From Armatimonadota bacterium (lineage in GTDB: Bacteria; Armatimonadota; Armatimonadia; Armatimonadales; Armatimonadaceae): 30,015 nucleotides of DNA. A program made the position numbers and the translations under genes. The stretch is taken from the NCBI GenBank assembly GCA_030833025.1, contig JAURHZ010000001.1, positions 1-30,015 on the forward strand. The letters are read 5' to 3'. Positions 23,601-30,015 of this stretch are shown piece by piece; the first letter of the stretch is position 1; each line of letters opens with the position of its first letter. Under the pieces are notes generated by a model. It saw nothing but the letters and a program-made list of their open reading frames with translations, did not search any database and was not told the DNA's origin.

Positions 23601-24720
23601 GGGTTTTGCCGCTACGGAAGGACAGGATATCTTTCCGTTTCATCCGTTACACAACCACAGTGCCGGCGTAACGGTGCTACCCGATAAGACGCTTTTGGTT
23701 GTCTTTTACCGGGGCACGGGAGAGCGGACAGCGGATGATGTTGCTATTTGGGCATCGCGGCGCGACCGAAGCGGAAAGTGGTGCGAGCCAGTCGTTATCG
23801 CCGATACGCCAGGATTCCCTGACACGAATCCAGTCGTTACAACGGCACCTAATGGTGAGATTCAGCTGTATTACGGCACCCAGCTTGATAACAACTGGGA
23901 AAGCACCCTGCTCAAGCAACGCATCGGACGGATCAAAGGAAGCTCAGGCTGCCGAATCGAGTGGAGTCGCGATCAGGTCGTGCATTTAAAACCCGATGAG
24001 GATGCGTTCCGGCGCCAGTATTTGCCGGGGCTCAAAACAGTGTATACGGGTGCTTCTCCAGCGGACATTTTTCCCAAGTACTACGCAATCCAGGAAGAAC
24101 GAAGCCAAAAACGCATTAACATCAGACTCGGTTGGATGGGTCGCTGTACGCCGATTTGGGTTGGGAACCAGCTCCACTTGCCGCTTTACCACGATGGCTT
24201 TGATGTCGGATTGGTAGCGATGTCGAATGACGGCGGAACTACGTTCACAGCTGGTGGCCCGATTGTTGGACGTGCTGCGGTTCAGCCGAGTTTGTTGCGC
24301 CTGAGCGATGGCAGCTGGATGGCGTATAACCGTAACAACGGTCCGGGCCCAATGCGAATCTTAGCTGCCAAGAGTGTGGATGGCTGTAAATCTTGGTCGC
24401 TTGCGACAGAGATGACGCTGCCGAATCCGGGTGTTTCGGTGGCAGTTGACCGGCACGTGGATGGAACCATTGTGTTGGTTGGAAATGATACCGAGGATGG
24501 ACGCCATTCATTAGCATTTTGGTGTAGCCGTGATGAGGGTAAATCGTGGACATCTGCCACGACCATCGAAGCCGCTCCAGCCGGATCTGAATGGTCTTTC
24601 CACTATCCCAACATGGTTCGATTACCAAGTGGCAACTTAGGTCTGGTTTACTCACGCTACGCGAAGGCTGGTCAGACAATCCGTTACGTCGAGCTTACCC
24701 AGAAGCATATTAAGGCATAA
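23587..24720 (+). CDS. Sialidase-like (BNR/Asp-box) beta-propeller protein
   Basis: A 377-residue protein with a six-bladed-propeller pattern. Three Asp-box-type turns are visible at near-regular spacing: SNDGGTTF (213-220), SVDGCKSW (263-270) and SRDEGKSW (314-321), the last a perfect SxDxGxxW. The family (GH33-like/BNR_2) includes exo-sialidases and other glycoside-binding or hydrolysing proteins. N-terminal HNHSAGVTVLPDKTLLVVFYRG and DDVAIWASRRDRSGKW are typical of the sialidase-like group in Planctomycetota. No signal peptide. ATG 23587 lies inside the end of the upstream gene (14-nt overlap), implying co-translation; the ribosome-binding site is weak (GGGT). Whether it cleaves sialic acid is unknown; I see no complete sialidase arginine triad with confidence. 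Confidence 0.78.
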   Translation: MPQTRGFAATEGQDIFPFHPLHNHSAGVTVLPDKTLLVVFYRGTGERTADDVAIWASRRDRSGKWCEPVVIADTPGFPDTNPVVTTAPNGEIQLYYGTQLDNNWESTLLKQRIGRIKGSSGCRIEWSRDQVVHLKPDEDAFRRQYLPGLKTVYTGASPADIFPKYYAIQEERSQKRINIRLGWMGRCTPIWVGNQLHLPLYHDGFDVGLVAMSNDGGTTFTAGGPIVGRAAVQPSLLRLSDGSWMAYNRNNGPGPMRILAAKSVDGCKSWSLATEMTLPNPGVSVAVDRHVDGTIVLVGNDTEDGRHSLAFWCSRDEGKSWTSATTIEAAPAGSEWSFHYPNMVRLPSGNLGLVYSRYAKAGQTIRYVELTQKHIKA

Positions 24721-24725
24721 AAATA

Positions 24726-24755
24726 GCCCCAGAGGATACTCCTTCTGGGGCCGAT
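24726..24755. terminator. Bidirectional hairpin terminator between sialidase-like gene and pheA
   Basis: GCCCCAGAGG and CCTTCTGGGGC pair over ten bases (24726-24751) around ATACTC. On the plus strand it is followed by a broken T run (CGATGACTTTTCT). On the minus strand it is followed by TATTTTTA, so it can also end pheA, whose stop is 12 bp away. Confidence 0.82.
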
Positions 24756-24762
24756 GACTTTT

Positions 24763-25827
24763 CTAATGGGCTTCTGGATAGGAGCCGAGGACAGTCACAA
24801 ACATGCTCTGTTCCTCTAAATGCTTCAATGCACGCCTTACTCTGTCCTCTTTGATGTGCCCCGTAAAGTCAAGGAAGAAAACATACTCCCAAGGAAGCTG
24901 CTTGGTCGGCCTAGACTCAATCAACGTGAGGTTAATGTCGTGGGCATCAAGTGCGGCCATCGCGCGCATGAGAGCGCCAGCACGGTGCTGGACTGAGAAG
25001 TAAATGCTCGTCTTGTCACGCCCGCTTGGTTGTGGCTGGTTTTCACCGATTACCAGAAACCGCGTTCGATTGTGTGCTGAGTCTTCAATATGAGCAGCGA
25101 CAATGTTTAGTCCATGAATCTCGGCAGCAATATCGGTTGTGATACACGCGGATTCGATGTCATCTGCCGCCAGCTGTGCGGAGCGCGCGTTGGATGTCGT
25201 CTCAACGAGTTCGATGCGTTGCAAGTTGTCACGTAGCCAGTTGCGACACTGTGCGGATGCCTGTGGGTGCGCATAGAGGCGCTTTACAGATGTTATGTCT
25301 TCGGACTTCGTCGCAAGGTTATGCGATACCTGAACATAAACCTCAGCACAGATTCGCGCCTTACCTTGTGCAAAGAGGTCTAGCGTAAGAGGAACAATTC
25401 CCTCTGTGCTGTTTTCGACTGGGACAACTCCGTAGTCAGCCTCGCCTCGCTCGACTTTTGCAAAGACATCTCCGATGGTCTGCACGGGAATAAACTCCGC
25501 GCTGTTGCCGAATTTATCGCGCGCTGCACGGTGGCTGAAGGTTCCTTCAGGGCCGAGGTAAGCAATGCGCATGGAGGCTTCAAGTGCTCGGCTTGCCGAA
25601 ATAATTTCTCGGAAGATCGCCTTAACTGCATCTCCGGAGAAAGGCCCAGGATTATTCGCAAGCAATCTGTCAAAAATCTGAACCTCGCGCTCAGGAGCAA
25701 AAAATTGCCCTGCAGTGCGAGTTTTCCCTAGTCCGATCTCCTGTGCCAGCTTGGCCCGATCGGAGAGAAGACTTAGGATTTGGTTATCGATGGCATCGAT
25801 TTTTTGACGTAATTCACTAATTGACAT
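24763..25827 (-). CDS. pheA: Bifunctional chorismate mutase / prephenate dehydratase
   Basis: A 354-residue P-protein that turns chorismate into prephenate and then phenylpyruvate, for phenylalanine synthesis. Residues 1-85 are an AroQ-type chorismate mutase (LRQKIDAIDNQILSLLSDRA, ERE at 46-48). Residues about 86-262 are prephenate dehydratase: AYLGPEGTFSHRAA, VVPVENSTEGIV, YAHPQASAQCR and the catalytic NRTRF (Thr255). Residues about 270-350 are an ACT domain with the phenylalanine-binding ESRP (304-307), so feedback inhibition by phenylalanine is expected. Slightly unusual: ACITTDIAAEIHGL, where the family usually has small residues (AAIAxxLAAExYGL). It is divergent from accD and is the only aromatic amino-acid gene in view. 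Confidence 0.96.
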   Translation of the reverse strand: MSISELRQKIDAIDNQILSLLSDRAKLAQEIGLGKTRTAGQFFAPEREVQIFDRLLANNPGPFSGDAVKAIFREIISASRALEASMRIAYLGPEGTFSHRAARDKFGNSAEFIPVQTIGDVFAKVERGEADYGVVPVENSTEGIVPLTLDLFAQGKARICAEVYVQVSHNLATKSEDITSVKRLYAHPQASAQCRNWLRDNLQRIELVETTSNARSAQLAADDIESACITTDIAAEIHGLNIVAAHIEDSAHNRTRFLVIGENQPQPSGRDKTSIYFSVQHRAGALMRAMAALDAHDINLTLIESRPTKQLPWEYVFFLDFTGHIKEDRVRRALKHLEEQSMFVTVLGSYPEAH

Positions 25828-25937
25828 GAAGGCATTCCCACTCTTACCGAGTGCTCGATTTTATCACCGGGCCTGCATCGCACTGCGAAACGACAGCCAA
25901 CATCGGTATGATTTGATAGGATGAACGGGAAATAAGT
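25828..25937. promoter_or_regulatory. Divergent promoter region pheA / accD
   Basis: 110 bp between the two start codons. For pheA, the minus strand reads TGATAAAAT (25866-25858), an extended -10 (TGn plus TAAAAT) about 31 bp before the ATG. For accD, TATGAT (25907-25912) is a candidate -10 about 25 bp before the ATG. No good -35 box is visible for either. Confidence 0.4.
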
Positions 25938-26768
25938 ATGCCAGACTGGTTTAAACGTAGTAAGTCACCTGAAGTACCAGAGGGTGCATTTGTAAAATGT
26001 ACGGGCTGTAATGCCATCCTGGTCACCAAGGATTTTGAGCGCGACAACAAAGTGTGCCCTCGCTGTGGTCACCACCACCCCTTGTCAGCCGATGAGCGTA
26101 TTGCCATGCTTGCCGACGAGGATTCTTTTGAAGAATTTGGCAACGACATCTCTGCCACGGACCCGCTTGCCTTCCCCGGATATGCGCAAAAACTCACCAC
26201 CGGGCATGCGGATGAATCTGGGCGCAACGATGGCCTTGTCACAGGCCGGGCATCGATTAGCTCACGTCCTGTAGTGCTCGCTATTTCTGACTTTCAATGG
26301 GGACGCCTTGCAGGCACCATGGGCTCGGTCTTCGGCGAAAAGTTTGCTATAGCTACTGACATTGCTCTGGAAGAAAATCGACCGCTGATCACGTTCTGCG
26401 CGAGTGGTGGCGCTCGTATGCAAGAAGGGCTTGTCTCCCTGATGCAAATGGCTAAGACAAGCCATGCAGTTGCAAAGCTACGGGCAACTAACATCCCATA
26501 CATTGTCGTCCTAACACACCCAAGTACTGGTGGAGCTGTTGCAAGTTATGCATCGCTTGGTGATGTTATCTTTGCCGAGCCAGGTGCAACGGTAGCGCTC
26601 TCAGGTGAGCGGGTGGCAGCGCAGGCGCAAACCCAGAAAGTTCCAGCGAACTACCGCACGGCGGAATTTGCTCTCGAGCACGGGATGATTGATCGAGTCG
26701 TACACCGACGTGACATCCAGTCGTACATCGCCCGCACACTGCTGTTCATGCAGTCGCCATCCAAGTAG
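25938..26768 (+). CDS. accD: Acetyl-CoA carboxylase carboxyltransferase subunit beta
   Basis: AccD forms, with AccA, the carboxyltransferase that moves carboxyl from biotin to acetyl-CoA, giving malonyl-CoA for fatty-acid synthesis. The 276-residue protein has the N-terminal zinc ribbon CTGC...CPRC (Cys21, Cys24, Cys40, Cys43) and the crotonase-like core with SGGARMQEGLVSLMQMAKT and STGGAVASYASLGDVIFAEPGA. QTQKVPANYRTAEFALEHGMID closes the family pattern. Length is normal. Start ATG 25938 follows GGGAAATAAGT. accA begins 8 bp downstream, a conserved operon. Confidence 0.97.
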   Translation: MPDWFKRSKSPEVPEGAFVKCTGCNAILVTKDFERDNKVCPRCGHHHPLSADERIAMLADEDSFEEFGNDISATDPLAFPGYAQKLTTGHADESGRNDGLVTGRASISSRPVVLAISDFQWGRLAGTMGSVFGEKFAIATDIALEENRPLITFCASGGARMQEGLVSLMQMAKTSHAVAKLRATNIPYIVVLTHPSTGGAVASYASLGDVIFAEPGATVALSGERVAAQAQTQKVPANYRTAEFALEHGMIDRVVHRRDIQSYIARTLLFMQSPSK

Positions 26769-26776
26769 GACAAACC

Positions 26777-27766
26777 ATGGAAGATATGACCATCATCGAG
26801 TTTGAAACCTTCCTGGTTGAACTTGATAAAAACATCGCGAAGTTGAAATCTGTCGCTTCTCGTGAGGGCGATACGGCAGCATCCAATGAAGCCAAGCAGC
26901 TCACCAAGGAGCGTGCACAGCTCGTTGAGAAGTTCTTCCGCAAGCTGACCGCTTGGGACAAAGTTCTCCTTGCACGGCACAAGGACCGCCCATACACATT
27001 GGATTATGTTGCGGCGCTCTGTGATGACTTCCTCGAGCTGCATGGTGATCGTGCCTTCGGCGATGATGGAGCAGTCGTTGGTGGATTTGCCCGGATGTCC
27101 GGTCGTTCCCTCATGCTGATAGGACAACAAAAGGGCCGCGATCTCAAGGAACGCCAACGCAGAAACTTCGGCTACATGAAGCCTGAAGGATACCGTAAGG
27201 CCCTTCGCCTAATGGAAATGGCCGAGCGCTTTAGCCGACCAGTCCTGACCTTCATCGATACGCCAGGCGCAGACCCGAATGTCCCCTCTGAGCAGCGTGG
27301 TATCAGCGAAGCCATCGCACGAAATCTTCGCGAGATGAGCGTATTGAAGACGCCTACCGTTGCTGTCGTTGTGGGTGAAGGCGGGTCAGGTGGAGCGCTC
27401 GGGCTTGCAGTTGCCGATCGTGTCCTGATGCTAGAACACAGCTTTTACTCAGTTATTGCGCCGGAAGGATGCGCATCGATTCTCTACCGCGATGCAACCC
27501 GTGGTGCGGATGCGGCCAAAGCGATGCGTGTCACCGCTCAGGATGCTCTTGAGCTGGGGCTTATCGATGAAATTATTCCTGAGCCACTTGGCGGTGCACA
27601 CCTTGATATCGCAACAACTGCTGAAAACCTTGAAAAGGTAGTGACCAAGCACTTGGATGTTCTGGCTGGTCTGTCTGTGGATGACCTAATAGATCAGCGT
27701 GCAAAACGTCTTCGAGCCCTCGGAAAATTCGAAAACAGCGTTGAACGCTGGAGAACTGCTGGTTAA
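26777..27766 (+). CDS. accA: Acetyl-CoA carboxylase carboxyltransferase subunit alpha
   Basis: The partner of AccD in the heterotetrameric carboxyltransferase. The 329 residues include the N-terminal coiled coil (residues 4-55), HKDRPYTLDYVAAL, DFLELHGDRAFGDDGAVVGG, the core GQQKGRD...RNFGYMKPEGYRKALRLM, FIDTPGADPNVPSEQRGISEAIARNL, GEGGSGGALGLAVADRVLML and PEGCASILYRDA. All are classic AccA motifs that bind the carboxybiotin and CoA ends. Length and order are typical. ATG 26777 has TAGGA at good distance and is 8 bp from the accD stop, so both subunits are made from one mRNA. The gene has no visible terminator; infC follows with its own promoter. Confidence 0.97.
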   Translation: MEDMTIIEFETFLVELDKNIAKLKSVASREGDTAASNEAKQLTKERAQLVEKFFRKLTAWDKVLLARHKDRPYTLDYVAALCDDFLELHGDRAFGDDGAVVGGFARMSGRSLMLIGQQKGRDLKERQRRNFGYMKPEGYRKALRLMEMAERFSRPVLTFIDTPGADPNVPSEQRGISEAIARNLREMSVLKTPTVAVVVGEGGSGGALGLAVADRVLMLEHSFYSVIAPEGCASILYRDATRGADAAKAMRVTAQDALELGLIDEIIPEPLGGAHLDIATTAENLEKVVTKHLDVLAGLSVDDLIDQRAKRLRALGKFENSVERWRTAG

Positions 27767-27777
27767 ATCCCGAAATC

Positions 27778-27807
27778 TTGACTAGGTTCCTCTTAGGAAT
27801 GTAGAAT
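27778..27807 (+). promoter_or_regulatory. Sigma70-like promoter of infC
   Basis: TTGACT (27778-27783), an 18-bp spacer, then TAGAAT (27802-27807). The predicted start near 27814 leaves a leader of about 67 nt before the proposed AUC start codon. It lies 11 bp after the accA stop. Confidence 0.6.
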
Positions 27808-27814
27808 GCAACGT

Positions 27815-27874
27815 CGTCGGATTGTGAGAATCCCATTGCACAGTACCGGATAAGCCGGTTTCCGACGCAGGAGG
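27815..27874 (+). promoter_or_regulatory. Structured infC leader with Shine-Dalgarno AGGAGG
   Basis: CGTCGGA (27815-27821) is complementary over 7 bp to TCCGACG (27861-27867), and enclosed within it ACCGG/CCGGT (27845-27849 with 27855-27859) forms a small hairpin with loop ATAAG. The outer stem ends one base before the perfect AGGAGG (27869-27874). Folding would place the ribosome-binding site right at the base of a helix, suitable for autoregulation. No known riboswitch is recognised. Confidence 0.45.
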
Positions 27875-27880
27875 CAACGT

Positions 27881-28615
27881 ATCAATAACCGTGATCCACG
27901 CGGATTTTTCCGCGAACGTGACTTAGGTCCACGCATCAATGAGCGCATTCGTGTGCGTGAAATCCGTGTCGTCGATGCAGACGGCAACCAAATGGGTGTT
28001 ATGACACCCCGTGAGGCACTGGACATCGCACGTGAGCGAGGACTGGACCTTATTGAGGTTGCAGCGAATGCAGTGCCGCCAGTTTGCCGGATTATGGATT
28101 ACGGCAAGTTCAAGTACGAGCAAGGCAAGCGTGACCGTGACAATGCGAAAAAGCAACGTCAATCGGAAATGAAGGCCATCACGCTTCGACCTGTAACCGA
28201 TACGCATGACCTTAACATCAAGATTCGAAACATCCTCAAGTTTTTGGGTGGTGGCGATAAGGTCAAGGTAACGGTTCGATTCAAGTCACGTGAGCTTTCA
28301 CACCCTGAATTTGCACTCGAAAACCTTCGAAAAATCACGGAAGCAGTCATCGCTGATGGCATGGGACTCCTTGAGCGAGAACCATTGACCGAAGGCAAGC
28401 AAATGATTATGATCCTTGCGCCAAGCCGTGAAGCCATCCGCAAGGCAACCATCGAACGTGAACGCCAAGCAGCTGAAAAGGCTGCACGTGCTGAGCGACG
28501 TGGCACACCTGATGCCGATGGCAACTATCCTGATGCGGATGAAGACGACGAAGATGAAGAAATCGACGACGACGACACCGATGAGGATGATGACGAGGAT
28601 GACGACGAAGCGTAG
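27881..28615 (+). CDS. infC: Translation initiation factor IF-3 with probable AUC start and acidic C-terminal tail
   Basis: IF-3 binds the 30S subunit and rejects non-canonical start codons and wrong tRNAs. From the proposed start the protein has 244 residues. It contains GPRINERIRVREIRVVDADG, EALDIARERGLDLIEVA, PPVCRIMDYGKFKYEQ, the C-domain KAITLRPVTDTHDLNIKI, and MIMILAPSR. There is no ATG, GTG or TTG in frame between the TAA at 27851 and a GTG at 27953, and starting at that GTG would remove the conserved INERIR. The ATC at 27881 sits six bases after AGGAGG, so I choose it; infC is known for near-cognate starts (AUU in E. coli) linked to autoregulation. The last about 34 residues are roughly three-quarters Asp/Glu, unusual for a basic factor of about 180 residues. 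No rpmI-rplT follows. Confidence 0.85.
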   Translation: MNNRDPRGFFRERDLGPRINERIRVREIRVVDADGNQMGVMTPREALDIARERGLDLIEVAANAVPPVCRIMDYGKFKYEQGKRDRDNAKKQRQSEMKAITLRPVTDTHDLNIKIRNILKFLGGGDKVKVTVRFKSRELSHPEFALENLRKITEAVIADGMGLLEREPLTEGKQMIMILAPSREAIRKATIERERQAAEKAARAERRGTPDADGNYPDADEDDEDEEIDDDDTDEDDDEDDDEA

Positions 28616-28641
28616 TCGTTGTTCTAACTACTGATTTGATT

Positions 28642-28670
28642 GGGCCCTGCGACATCGTGGGGCCTTTTCG
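28642..28670 (+). terminator. Rho-independent terminator of infC
   Basis: GGCCCTGCGA and TCGTGGGGCC pair (two wobble pairs) in a hairpin closed by a short loop, followed by TTTTCGTTT. It lies 27 bp after the infC stop and before the convergent MFS stop at 28696. The minus strand has no T run after it, so it is one-directional. Confidence 0.8.
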
Positions 28671-28695
28671 TTTACCCCACCATATTGGGACGCCT

Positions 28696-29913
28696 CTATG
28701 AAACATCTCTATCGGCGATAACCCAACCTGCCCCAGCCATCAAACATAAGGCACCGAGGCCGTACCAGACCGATGCCCACCCCTGTGCACCGACAAGCTC
28801 GGCAATTCCCCTTCCAGCGAGGATTCCGGCAACGGATCCGACTCCATCGATGACACTGGTGGTGGATGCGACGTTTGTTCGTCCTCCAATGCTTACCGCG
28901 ACTTCACCAAGAAGCGTTGCATAGGCTCCCCCTAAGGTCACTCCGATCACCACTAGCCACGTTAGCATCAGGAGGAGAGAGTTCCCCACAAGTGGCATTG
29001 AAATCAGCGCAACCGCGGCAACGAACAAAAAGATCGTAAACCCCCTCGGACGCTTAACATCTGGAATTCGGTAGTAAACCTTTCCCAAATACAGCGTTCC
29101 AGCTGCGGCACCAAGTGGAATCATCGCGCTGACAACAGATGCACCTCCCGCATTCAAAAGGTTTGTGCTTACAAGGTAAGTTGGCATCCACTCCAACAGG
29201 GCTTCACGCGTAAGGCTTAGGGCGATACTGAGACCAAGCGCACCGAAAAAGGCTTTCTGCCTCCAAGGAGAAGCTTTTGGCTGTTCAGCATCGTTGGTTA
29301 CAACGTTATCGATGAAGTCGTGCTCGGTTCTTACCCTCCTCAACAATGATAGAAGAGCGACCATACAAATGGACACGATCACACTTGCCGCGATAAAGTT
29401 CCACCGCCACGGGATTCCGATGCTAATCAGCGCGCCGTGGGAAAATCTTGCAGCTGCATCGCCAAGAATCCAGCTCATCGAACAATATCCCAGAATACGG
29501 TTTCGATTGGCCACAGATTCCGATGAAGCAACCCACTTGGACAATGCAGGCCATCCAAGTGTCTGTGCAGCACGATGCGCTACAGACCCCAAAAACCAGC
29601 TTACATAGCCTCCACTTGCAACACAAATGGTTGTGACTGCGACCAGTAATCCGCCAATCAAGAATGGTTTTGCTGGGCGTTCTCTATCAATCCATTTACC
29701 AACGGTTAGTTTGCAAACGCCTGCTGCTAGCATCCCGCATGACACGATATTCCCTACCATCCGAAGCGCATCGGAGTTCGATACGCCACCCGCTTCAAGC
29801 TCGCCAAGCCAAATCGGCCGAACAACACTTAGGCCAACGCGGCAAAGGTAGAACGTGAAGTAGCCAATCGCAAATGCGAATGTGATGACACGCGGATGCA
29901 GATCCTTGCGCAA
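28696..29913 (-). CDS. MFS transporter, organophosphate antiporter (GlpT/UhpT)-like
   Basis: A 405-residue membrane protein with about 11-12 hydrophobic segments. The start AFAIGYFTFYLCRVGLSVVRP resembles the first helix of the OPA family (GlpT, UhpT), which has an 'FFY.CR.n.s' pattern. KWIDRERPAKPFLIGG corresponds to the loop 2-3 motif (GxxxDRxxRRKxxxxG-like, degenerate). ASVVSAMIPLGAAAGTLYLGKV and TTSVIDGVGSVAGILAGRGIAE lie in the second half. Substrate cannot be stated; phosphorylated sugars or glycerol 3-phosphate are only a family-level guess. The first codon is TTG at 29913, five bases after the upstream stop and without a ribosome-binding site, so translation may depend on coupling to that gene; a GTG at 29889 is an alternative. 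Confidence 0.72.
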   Translation of the reverse strand: MRKDLHPRVITFAFAIGYFTFYLCRVGLSVVRPIWLGELEAGGVSNSDALRMVGNIVSCGMLAAGVCKLTVGKWIDRERPAKPFLIGGLLVAVTTICVASGGYVSWFLGSVAHRAAQTLGWPALSKWVASSESVANRNRILGYCSMSWILGDAAARFSHGALISIGIPWRWNFIAASVIVSICMVALLSLLRRVRTEHDFIDNVVTNDAEQPKASPWRQKAFFGALGLSIALSLTREALLEWMPTYLVSTNLLNAGGASVVSAMIPLGAAAGTLYLGKVYYRIPDVKRPRGFTIFLFVAAVALISMPLVGNSLLLMLTWLVVIGVTLGGAYATLLGEVAVSIGGRTNVASTTSVIDGVGSVAGILAGRGIAELVGAQGWASVWYGLGALCLMAGAGWVIADRDVS

Positions 29914-29918
29914 AGGAA

Positions 29919-30015
29919 CTAGTCGGTTACAAGTGCGGGAACATGGGTGATGTTAGGAACAATATGCGTTGGCAAGTACGGAGCAAGCTGATCAAGCGTA
30001 TGCGAACCTTCCGTG
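29919..30015 (-). CDS. C-terminal end of an unidentified protein (possible HAD-like hydrolase)
   Basis: The minus strand is open from the window edge to a TAG at 29921-29919, giving 32 residues that begin TEGSHTLDQLAPYLPTHIVP and end HVPALVTD. The pattern G-x-H-T-x-x-x-L...P-T-H-I-V...x-x-PAL resembles the C-termini of HAD-superfamily phosphatases ('g..ts.eel....adyvid...eLpal'), but that is a weak resemblance. It ends 5 bp before the start of the MFS gene, so the two are probably co-transcribed. The start and catalytic part are outside the window. Confidence 0.45.
   Translation of the reverse strand, partial: TEGSHTLDQLAPYLPTHIVPNITHVPALVTD

Noticed and set aside
27953..28615. infC starting at GTG 27953
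   Set aside because: It would remove the conserved INERIR segment that is encoded in the same frame upstream, and it has no good ribosome-binding site, unlike ATC 27881.
1..30015. Mobile elements, prophage, CRISPR or tRNA genes
   Set aside because: I found no transposase or integrase motifs, terminal repeats, regularly spaced repeats or cloverleaf-like sequences; gaps between genes are short and mostly explained by promoters and terminators.

Overview
The window is a bacterial chromosome segment of moderate GC, densely coding, with no tRNA, rRNA, CRISPR array or insertion sequence that I could see. Housekeeping genes flank a nine-gene accessory catabolic locus. The accessory families (DUF1501, PSCyt1/DUF1549/DUF1553, Tat-type Gfo/Idh/MocA oxidoreductase, DUF6807) are typical of Planctomycetota, Verrucomicrobiota and Armatimonadota. 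The housekeeping order recG-coaD-coiled-coil protein-DUF177-rpmF-plsX, with a DivIVA/SepIVA-like protein between coaD and DUF177, recalls Terrabacteria such as Actinobacteria. On balance I favour an Armatimonadota-like organism, but this is an inference from gene content only.

Region 1 (1-4708, minus strand): recG, coaD, a coiled-coil protein, a DUF177 protein, rpmF and the start of plsX run leftwards as one housekeeping block (DNA repair, CoA synthesis, ribosome, phospholipid/fatty-acid synthesis). Region 2 (4746-10952, plus strand): an exported S9 prolyl-oligopeptidase-type peptidase, a START/SRPBCC protein, an exported PQQ-type beta-propeller protein with a good sigma70-like promoter and a strong terminator, dprA, and a small basic protein.

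Region 3 (11005-24720): the accessory locus. Leftward, in transcription order: a PSCyt1-DUF1549-DUF1553 gene split by a +1 frameshift, DUF1501, Gfo/Idh/MocA dehydrogenase, DUF6807, MFS transporter, TIM-barrel isomerase/epimerase, and an esterase-like alpha/beta hydrolase. Divergently, rightward: a propeller-plus-alpha/alpha-barrel protein overlapping a sialidase-like (BNR) protein. The tight coupling (two ATGA overlaps, a stop codon inside a ribosome-binding site, a 14-nt overlap) implies one regulon for uptake and breakdown of a carbohydrate or carbohydrate-ester substrate. The substrate cannot be read from the sequence.

Region 4 (24726-30015): pheA (minus), divergent from accD-accA, then infC with its own promoter and terminator, and a convergent MFS transporter preceded by the C-terminal end of another minus-strand gene. 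infC is the most striking single gene. It appears to start at an AUC codon behind a perfect AGGAGG, has a structured leader, carries an unusual Asp/Glu-rich C-terminal tail, and is not followed by rpmI-rplT.
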